12,455 bases of DNA from Rhizobacter sp. (lineage in GTDB: Bacteria > Pseudomonadota > Gammaproteobacteria > Burkholderiales > Burkholderiaceae_C). A model generated the notes under the pieces. That model did no database searches, had not been told where the DNA came from, and saw only the letters and a list, made by a program, of their open reading frames with translations. Below are positions 8,247-12,455 of this stretch, piece by piece; the first letter of the stretch is position 1; each line of letters begins with the position of its first letter. Both the position numbers and the translations under genes were made by a program. The stretch spans positions 1-12,455 of the forward strand of contig JANXVK010000105.1 of the NCBI GenBank assembly GCA_025351675.1. The letters run 5' to 3'.

Positions 8247-9101
8247 TTGGATCCTCACGTCCTCGGCGCCATGCTGTCGCCGGCGGTTCTGGCGTTGCTG
8301 GGGCTGCTGATCGGCAGCTTCCTCAACGTCGTGATCCACCGCATGCCGCTGATGATGGAGCGCGGCTGGCGGATCGAGAGCGCCGAGCTGCTCGGCGTGA
8401 AGATCGACGAGACGCCCGAGATCACGCTGTCGACCCCGCGCTCGCGCTGCCCGTCATGTGCGCACCAAATCCGCTGGTACGAGAACATCCCGGTCGCGAG
8501 CTGGCTCTGGCTGCGCGGCAAGTGCTCGGCCTGCAAGGCGCCGATCTCGATGCGCTACCCTTTGATCGAGGTGCTCACCGCCGTGCTGTTCGCCGCCTGC
8601 GGCCTCCACTTCGACGCGCAACCGACGGTGCTGCTGTGGTGCGGCCTGTGCGCGACGCTCGTGGCGCTCGCCTTCATCGACCTCGACACCAGCTTCCTGC
8701 CCGATGACCTCACCTTGCCGCTGATGTGGGCCGGCATCGTCTCGGCCGCGCTCGGCTGGATCCCGGTGACGCTCGCGGCTTCGGTCGGCGGCGCCGTCGC
8801 CGGCTACCTGTCGCTGTGGTTCGTATTCCACGCCTACCGGCTGATCCGCGGCAAGGAAGGCATGGGCGCGGGCGACTTCAAGCTGCTCGCCGCGCTCGGT
8901 GCGTGGCTGGGCTGGCAGGCGATCCCGTCGATCATCCTGCTCTCGTCGGCGGTCGGGGCGGTCGTCGGCATCGCGCTGATCGTGTTACGCCGGCACGACC
9001 GCGAGGTGCCGATCCCGTTCGGGCCCTATCTCGCCGGCGGCGGCGTGGCCGCGCTGTTTTTCGGCGAGCAGTTGTCGCGCCTGTGGATGCCGCCGGTCTG
9101 A
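8247..9101 (+). CDS. pilD: Prepilin peptidase / N-methyltransferase PilD
   Basis: PilD is an inner-membrane aspartic protease that cleaves the leader of type IV prepilins and N-methylates the new N terminus. From TTG 8247 the product has 284 residues. Features in order are GSFLNVVIHRMP in the first membrane helix, the cytoplasmic loop with two CxxC pairs (C68, C71, C93, C96), FIDLDTSFLPDD with the first catalytic aspartate (D145 or D147), and GMGAGDFKLLAALG with the second (D210, the GxGD motif). Several further hydrophobic helices follow to the end. Both activities are therefore expected. The start is uncertain. TTG 8223 lies within the upstream GC-rich element, while TTG 8247 places GSFLN at residue 23, as in related PilD proteins, and ATG 8271 would shorten the first helix. 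No start has a good Shine-Dalgarno sequence. Its end overlaps the probable coaE start. Confidence 0.93.
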   Translation: MDPHVLGAMLSPAVLALLGLLIGSFLNVVIHRMPLMMERGWRIESAELLGVKIDETPEITLSTPRSRCPSCAHQIRWYENIPVASWLWLRGKCSACKAPISMRYPLIEVLTAVLFAACGLHFDAQPTVLLWCGLCATLVALAFIDLDTSFLPDDLTLPLMWAGIVSAALGWIPVTLAASVGGAVAGYLSLWFVFHAYRLIRGKEGMGAGDFKLLAALGAWLGWQAIPSIILLSSAVGAVVGIALIVLRRHDREVPIPFGPYLAGGGVAALFFGEQLSRLWMPPV

Positions 9102-9712
9102 ATCGCGGCACGCTGCGCGTCGGCCTGACCGGCGGCATTGGCAGCGGCAAGAGCACGGTCGCGAAGCTGCTTGCAACGCACGGCGCCGTCGTCGTCGACA
9201 CCGACCTGATCGCGCGCCAATTGACGCTGCCGGACGGCGCCGCGATCCGCGCGATCGCCAAGGCCTTCGGCGCTGACCTGATTGCCGCCGACGGGGCGCT
9301 CGACCGCGCGCGCATGCGCGAAATCGTGTTTACCGACCCGCTGAAGAAGCGCCAGCTCGAAGCCATCCTGCACCCGCTGATTGGCACCGAGACCGACGCG
9401 CAAGCCGGCGCCGCGGGCGCTGCGACGGTCGTCTTCGACGTGCCGCTGCTGGTCGAATCCGGCGGCCGCTGGCGTGCCAAGGTCGACAAGGTGCTGGTCG
9501 TCGATTGCCGTGAAGCCACCCAGATCGAGCGGGTCGTCGCCCGTTCCGGCTGGACGGTCGAAGCTGCGCAGGCGGTGATCACGCAGCAAGCCTCACGCGC
9601 GCAGCGTCGCGCCTGCGCCGACGCGGTGATTTTCAACGACGGCATCACACCCGAACAGCTCGCGGCGCAGGTGCGGGCGCTCTGGCAGCACTGGACCCGA
9701 GCGCCGCACTGA
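9083..9712 (+). CDS. coaE: Dephospho-CoA kinase CoaE
   Basis: CoaE phosphorylates the 3'-hydroxyl of dephospho-CoA with ATP, the last step of coenzyme A synthesis. The 209-residue product has the P-loop GLTGGIGSGKST near its N terminus, then DTDLIARQL, HPLI, VPLLVESG (the CoaE lid-region signature) and VLVVDC, all in family order; E. coli CoaE has 206 residues. GTG 9083 is the only conventional start close to the P-loop. It overlaps the pilD stop by 19 bp, which suggests translational coupling. The frame is open far upstream, to 8726, within pilD, but that part shows no family similarity. No Shine-Dalgarno sequence is evident, and CTG 9098 cannot be excluded. pilD-coaE-zapD-yacG is a conserved proteobacterial order. 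Identification is secure, the start less so. Confidence 0.94.
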   Translation: MDAAGLNRGTLRVGLTGGIGSGKSTVAKLLATHGAVVVDTDLIARQLTLPDGAAIRAIAKAFGADLIAADGALDRARMREIVFTDPLKKRQLEAILHPLIGTETDAQAGAAGAATVVFDVPLLVESGGRWRAKVDKVLVVDCREATQIERVVARSGWTVEAAQAVITQQASRAQRRACADAVIFNDGITPEQLAAQVRALWQHWTRAPH

Positions 9713-9742
9713 GGCACCCGCAGCGAAGGCGCATCCCTGTGG

Positions 9743-9748
9743 AACAAT
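9743..9748 (+). promoter_or_regulatory. Weak -10-like box before zapD
   Basis: AACAAT lies within GGAACAATCGCG, about 44 bp before the zapD start, and resembles the -10-like AACAAT before the methyltransferase at 11460-11465. No -35 match is seen at 16-18 bp. zapD may instead simply be read through from coaE. Confidence 0.2.
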
Positions 9749-9791
9749 CGCGCGTCGACCGCCCCGCCTTGCCTGTTCAGGACTCCCCACA

Positions 9792-10547
9792 GTGATCCTC
9801 TACGAATACCCGTTCAACGAGAGCATCCGCACGATGCTGCGCCTCGAGCACCTGTTCGATCGCCTCGGCACGCTGATCGCACGCGATGCCGCGGTCGATC
9901 ACCATTACGCGCTCGCGACGCTGTTCGAGATTCTCGACGTGTCTTCGCGCGCCGATCTGAAGTCCGACCTGCTCAAAGAGCTCGACAAGCACAAGCAGCA
10001 GTTCAACAGCTACCGCGGCAACCCGTCGATCTCCGAGGCCGCGCTCGACGAGGTGGTTGCGAAGATCGACCACGCCTTCAACGGCCTGAACGAGGTGCAG
10101 GGGAAGGCCGGGGCGGCGCTGAACAGCAACGAGTGGCTGATGAGCATCCGCAGCCGCATCAGCATCCCCGGCGGCACCTGCGAGTTCGACCTGCCGGCCT
10201 ACTACGCGTGGCAAAAGTTCGAGCCGCAACGCCGGCGCGCCGACCTGATGCAGTGGATCGCCCCGCTGATGCCGCTGGCCGAGGCGCTGCAGGTGCTGCT
10301 CGGGCTGCTGCGCGACTCAGGCTCGCCGCAGATGGTCGTCGCGCCCGCCGGCCAGTACCAGCAGAGCCTGCCGCAGGGCCGCGTGTACCAGCTGATGCGC
10401 GTGCGGCTCGACGTGCCTGAAGACATCGTGCCCGAGATCAGCGGCCATCGGCTGATGGTCTCGGTGCGGCTGATGCGGCAAGACGCCGACGGCCGCCTCA
10501 AACCCAGCCAGCAGGACGCCAACTTCGAGTTGACGCTCTGCTCATGA
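9792..10547 (+). CDS. zapD: Cell division protein ZapD (Z-ring associated, DUF1342)
   Basis: ZapD binds the C-terminal tail of FtsZ and cross-links its filaments into bundles at the division site. The 251-residue product matches the family's usual length (E. coli 247) and begins with its conserved start ILYEYPFNESIRTMLRLEHLF. Other family-like segments are FEILDVSSRADLK, SDLLKELDKHKQQF and CEFDLPAYYAWQ. The N-terminal half is mostly helical with charged heptads and the C-terminal half is predicted beta-rich. There is no membrane segment, consistent with a cytoplasmic protein. The start is GTG 9792, with AGGA at 9779-9782 nine bases upstream; it is supported by the conserved N terminus. The gene lies 79 bp behind coaE, and its last codons overlap yacG. 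Confidence 0.94.
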   Translation: MILYEYPFNESIRTMLRLEHLFDRLGTLIARDAAVDHHYALATLFEILDVSSRADLKSDLLKELDKHKQQFNSYRGNPSISEAALDEVVAKIDHAFNGLNEVQGKAGAALNSNEWLMSIRSRISIPGGTCEFDLPAYYAWQKFEPQRRRADLMQWIAPLMPLAEALQVLLGLLRDSGSPQMVVAPAGQYQQSLPQGRVYQLMRVRLDVPEDIVPEISGHRLMVSVRLMRQDADGRLKPSQQDANFELTLCS

Positions 10548-10762
10548 GCGCGGATGTGACGGGGGCGCGGGTGATCCGCTGCCCGGGTTGCGGCGGGCCG
10601 AGCGTGTACTCGACCGACAATACGTTCCGCCCGTTCTGCAGCGCGCGCTGCAAGAACAACGACCTCGGCGCGTGGGCCAGCGAAGGCTATGCGGTGCCCG
10701 CCGATCCGGATCCGGACCTGCCCGAGCCTGACGTCGACGCCAGCGATCCGCTGCGGCACTGA
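10544..10762 (+). CDS. yacG: DNA gyrase inhibitor YacG (zinc protein)
   Basis: YacG binds GyrB and blocks DNA binding by gyrase. The 72-residue product has the four zinc-ligand cysteines C13-x2-C16 and C32-x3-C36, and the family signatures RCPGCGGP and RPFCSARCKNNDLGAWA. After residue 52 the tail is disordered and strongly acidic: six Asp and one Glu in 21 residues, spaced by prolines. It is coded in part by a GATCCG-rich stretch. In E. coli the YacG tail lies in the gyrase DNA-binding region, so an acidic tail would suit that role (inference). ATG 10544 overlaps the zapD stop (ATGA), so translation is probably coupled. It converges on the HAD gene with 23 bp between the stops; no T-rich terminator is visible there. 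Confidence 0.95.
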   Translation: MSADVTGARVIRCPGCGGPSVYSTDNTFRPFCSARCKNNDLGAWASEGYAVPADPDPDLPEPDVDASDPLRH

Positions 10763-10785
10763 GCCTGCGAACTCAGCGACGAAAT

Positions 10786-11397
10786 TCAGCGGTTCAGCCA
10801 GTGGTCGGCGAAGCTGGCCAGATCGGCGTGCGTCGACTTGGCCCACTTCAGGTCGGGCCCGACATTCGGACTGCCGTTCGGCCCCCGCAGCACCAGCGCC
10901 GTGTGCACATGCGCAGGCAGACCGCGCATGTACAGGATGTAGTCGTCGACGAACGCGATCGGGTTCAGCATCTCGATCGCGTCGGCCTTCGGGCTGCGTT
11001 CGCCTTCGTGGTTGCCGGTCGCGATCACGCGCTCGATCGGGAAGCCGAGGTTCCTCAGGTTGCGCAGCCGCGCGGCCTCGAATTCCAGATCGAGCGCCGA
11101 GACACAGATCAGATCGAAGCCGGCGTCATGCAGGCTATGGCAGGCATCGAGGGCACCGGCTATCGGCGGCATCGTGGTCCAGAAGTGCTCGTCGAACGCG
11201 GCGCGGAACAGCGGGCGACGCTCGGGAGTGAGACGCTCCACTTCCCAGCGGTCCATCGGCCAGTACGCGAGCGGGTCGCGGTCGACCGGCGCGTGGCCGA
11301 ACGCGCGCTCCCACGCCGAGGCGTAGCCGAGCTGGAAGTCGAGCAGCACGCCGTCGCAGTCGAGGGCAATCAAGGGTCGCGGGGTGGGGGTTGCCAT
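10786..11397 (-). CDS. HAD-superfamily hydrolase, substrate unknown
   Basis: This 203-residue protein is a haloacid-dehalogenase superfamily hydrolase, most likely a small-molecule phosphatase in the cytoplasm. All four HAD motifs are visible: I, ALDCDGVLLD with nucleophile D13 and acid/base D15; II, CVSAL with S100; III, SPKAD with K137; IV, FVDDYI with D151 and D152. About 80 residues between motifs I and II form a probable helical C1-type cap containing an unusual cluster of tryptophans (YWPMDRWEVE, HFWTTMPP). I cannot assign a substrate. ATG 11397 sits just before the motif I strand and is the natural start. A -10-like TAGAGT lies exactly 6 bp upstream of it, so the mRNA could be leaderless. 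The gene converges with yacG and is divergent from the methyltransferase gene across 74 bp. Confidence 0.88.
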   Translation of the reverse strand: MATPTPRPLIALDCDGVLLDFQLGYASAWERAFGHAPVDRDPLAYWPMDRWEVERLTPERRPLFRAAFDEHFWTTMPPIAGALDACHSLHDAGFDLICVSALDLEFEAARLRNLRNLGFPIERVIATGNHEGERSPKADAIEMLNPIAFVDDYILYMRGLPAHVHTALVLRGPNGSPNVGPDLKWAKSTHADLASFADHWLNR

Positions 11398-11403
11398 GGC
11401 TCG

Positions 11404-11409
11404 ACTCTA
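11404..11409 (-). promoter_or_regulatory. Candidate -10 box of the HAD gene (leaderless spacing)
   Basis: TAGAGT on the minus strand, four of six to TATAAT, is followed by six bases and then the ATG. A normal start-site distance would place transcription start at the initiation codon. GTGACA (11436-11431), a -35-like hexamer, is 21 bp away, longer than usual. Confidence 0.3.
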
Positions 11410-11459
11410 GCGGGCGCCGATGACGCGCGCTGTCACCTGCCGGACGGCGCTTGCCGGAC

Positions 11460-11465
11460 AACAAT
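11460..11465 (+). promoter_or_regulatory. Candidate -10 box of the methyltransferase gene (leaderless spacing)
   Basis: AACAAT is followed by six bases and then ATG 11472, again placing the predicted transcription start at the initiation codon. No Shine-Dalgarno sequence is present. No good -35 hexamer is seen. An 8-bp direct repeat TGCCGGAC (11438-11445 and 11452-11459) lies just upstream. Confidence 0.3.
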
Positions 11466-11471
11466 GGCGCG

Positions 11472-12068
11472 ATGCAGCACAAACCCTTCTCACCCGCCTG
11501 CGAGCGCAACCAGGACGCGATCCTAGCGGTGCTGCGCGAGCAGTTCGCTGACCGCACGCAGGTGCTCGAGATCGGCAGCGGCACCGGCCAGCACGCGCTG
11601 CACTTCGCGCTCGCGCTGCCGCAGTTGATCTGGCAGACCTCGGACGTGGCCGCGAACCTGCCCGGCATCCGCCAGTGGCTGGATGAAGCCCGGCGCTCGA
11701 ACACACCCGCACCGCTGACCTTCGACATCAACGGCGCGCCGCCCGCAGGTCGCTTTGATGCGATCTTCAGCGCCAACACGCTGCACATCATGGGCTGGGC
11801 CGAAGTGCAGCGGCTGTTCACGCTGCTGCCTGCGTTGATGGCCAGCGACGCATTGCTGACGGTCTACGGCCCGTTCAACTACAACGGCGCGTTCACCAGC
11901 CCAAGCAACGCCGCCTTCGACGTGTCACTGCGGGCCGATCACCCGCAGCGCGGCATCCGCGACTTCGAAGCCGTCGATGCGCTCGCGCAATCGGCCGGTC
12001 TCGTGCTGGTCGAAGACCGCGCGATGCCGGCCAACAACCGCTGCATCACATGGCGTCGGTCTTCTTGA
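11472..12068 (+). CDS. DUF938-type SAM-dependent methyltransferase
   Basis: This 198-residue protein is a class I SAM-dependent methyltransferase of the DUF938 type, the bacterial counterpart of METTL26; the family's substrate is not known to me. The N-terminal segment KPFSPACERNQDAIL and the SAM-binding motif VLEIGSGTGQHALHF (from residue 31) are the family hallmarks. They are followed by WQTSD, FDAIFSANTLHIMGW, VYGPFNYNG and the C-terminal MPANNRC segment. The last is near the end of a normal-length protein, so the gene appears intact. ATG 11472 is chosen because the conserved region starts three codons later; TTG 11451 would add seven residues and sits in the likely promoter. It is divergent from the HAD gene, and its last 23 bp overlap tail to tail with the leftward HTH gene. 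Confidence 0.9.
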   Translation: MQHKPFSPACERNQDAILAVLREQFADRTQVLEIGSGTGQHALHFALALPQLIWQTSDVAANLPGIRQWLDEARRSNTPAPLTFDINGAPPAGRFDAIFSANTLHIMGWAEVQRLFTLLPALMASDALLTVYGPFNYNGAFTSPSNAAFDVSLRADHPQRGIRDFEAVDALAQSAGLVLVEDRAMPANNRCITWRRSS

Positions 12069-12455
12069 CCGCAGCGGTCTTGCCGGCGCGCGCGGTCTCG
12101 CCGCGAAACACCAGCGCGGCCTCGAACGAGGCGCGCACGAACTTCAGTGCCGCGGCGAACTCCTCGTCGTTCATCTGCCGCGCCGCGTCGCTCGCGCGGT
12201 AAAGGTTCGCGAACTCGCGCTCGCGGCCGGCCTGCACCGCGAGATTGCCCAGCCTCAAGATCTCGAGCGTGGCCCACAGCTTCGGGTTGTAGGTGCGCGT
12301 GAGTTTCATCGCGACCGGGATCGGGTCGTTGCGGCCGAGCACCGCCGCCAGCCGCAGGATGATCTCGAACGGCAGCCCGACCTTGCCGCCCTCGACCTGC
12401 TCGAGCAGCGACACGTCGCGCAGGTTGATCGCGCGGCCGAGGTCGGCGAGCGTGA
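12046..12455 (-). CDS. XRE-like helix-turn-helix protein, 5'-truncated
   Basis: The C-terminal 135 residues of a leftward gene are visible; its start lies beyond the right edge. The first visible part, TLADLGRAINLRDVSLLEQ, followed by EGGKVGLPFEIILRLAAVLG, has the spacing of the second to fifth helices of an XRE/Cro-type HTH domain: recognition helix, E-G-G-K turn, then the L-x-x-L-A-x-x-L-G helix. The rest, about 90 residues, is helical and charged and ends in a basic KTAAVKKTDAM tail; I do not recognise a domain there. GTG 12414 is internal, because the HTH continues upstream of it. The protein is probably a DNA-binding transcriptional regulator, target unknown. Its 3' end overlaps the methyltransferase gene by 23 bp (12046-12068) in the opposite direction. 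Confidence 0.7.
   Translation of the reverse strand, partial: TLADLGRAINLRDVSLLEQVEGGKVGLPFEIILRLAAVLGRNDPIPVAMKLTRTYNPKLWATLEILRLGNLAVQAGREREFANLYRASDAARQMNDEEFAAALKFVRASFEAALVFRGETARAGKTAAVKKTDAM

Noticed and set aside
8726..9082. N-terminal extension of the coaE frame into pilD
   Set aside because: The extension is an arginine-rich out-of-frame reading of pilD; the CoaE P-loop begins only after 9110.

Overview
The window is a GC-rich stretch of chromosomal core genome, most likely from a betaproteobacterium of the order Burkholderiales. Three things suggest this: the gene order rplU-rpmA-obgE-proB and pilB-pilC-pilD-coaE-zapD-yacG, the strong G/C preference at third codon positions, and a GC-rich intergenic element between pilC and pilD of a kind I associate with Comamonadaceae-like genomes. 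I cannot name the genus from the sequence. I see no prophage, transposon, CRISPR array, toxin-antitoxin pair or defence island.

Left part (1-3669). The 5'-truncated rppH (RNA 5' pyrophosphohydrolase) runs rightward and converges on the leftward proB with 7 bp between the stops. proB (glutamate 5-kinase) overlaps the end of obgE (ribosome-assembly GTPase) by ATGA. Upstream lie rpmA (L27) and rplU (L21), also leftward. An intrinsic terminator behind rpmA separates the two ribosomal protein genes from obgE-proB. rplU has a roughly 90-nt leader that can fold into a bulged outer stem enclosing an inner hairpin.

Middle part (3640-8140). ispB (octaprenyl diphosphate synthase, ubiquinone side chain) is divergent from rplU and has a consensus TATAAT box. 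A tRNA-Pro(CGG) gene follows. After about 320 non-coding bases comes a type IV pilus assembly cluster: pilB (extension ATPase), pilC (platform protein) and, past a structured intergenic element, pilD (prepilin peptidase). A perfect 7-bp hairpin sits directly before the pilC ribosome binding site.

Right part (8141-12455). pilD overlaps coaE (dephospho-CoA kinase), followed by zapD (Z-ring bundling) and yacG (zinc protein, DNA gyrase inhibitor), which overlaps the zapD stop by ATGA. yacG converges on a leftward HAD-family hydrolase. That gene is divergent from a DUF938-type SAM methyltransferase, and both may be read from leaderless promoters. The methyltransferase overlaps tail to tail, by 23 bp, with a truncated gene for an XRE-like helix-turn-helix protein.

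The window therefore combines housekeeping genes (translation, ribosome assembly, proline, quinone and CoA synthesis, cell division) with the pilus motor, platform and peptidase. I did not find a new multi-gene system. What merits a second look is mainly RNA- and promoter-level structure: the rplU leader, the pre-pilC hairpin, the possible leaderless pair at 11397/11472 and the pilC-pilD element. The HAD hydrolase, the methyltransferase and the HTH protein have unassigned substrates or targets.
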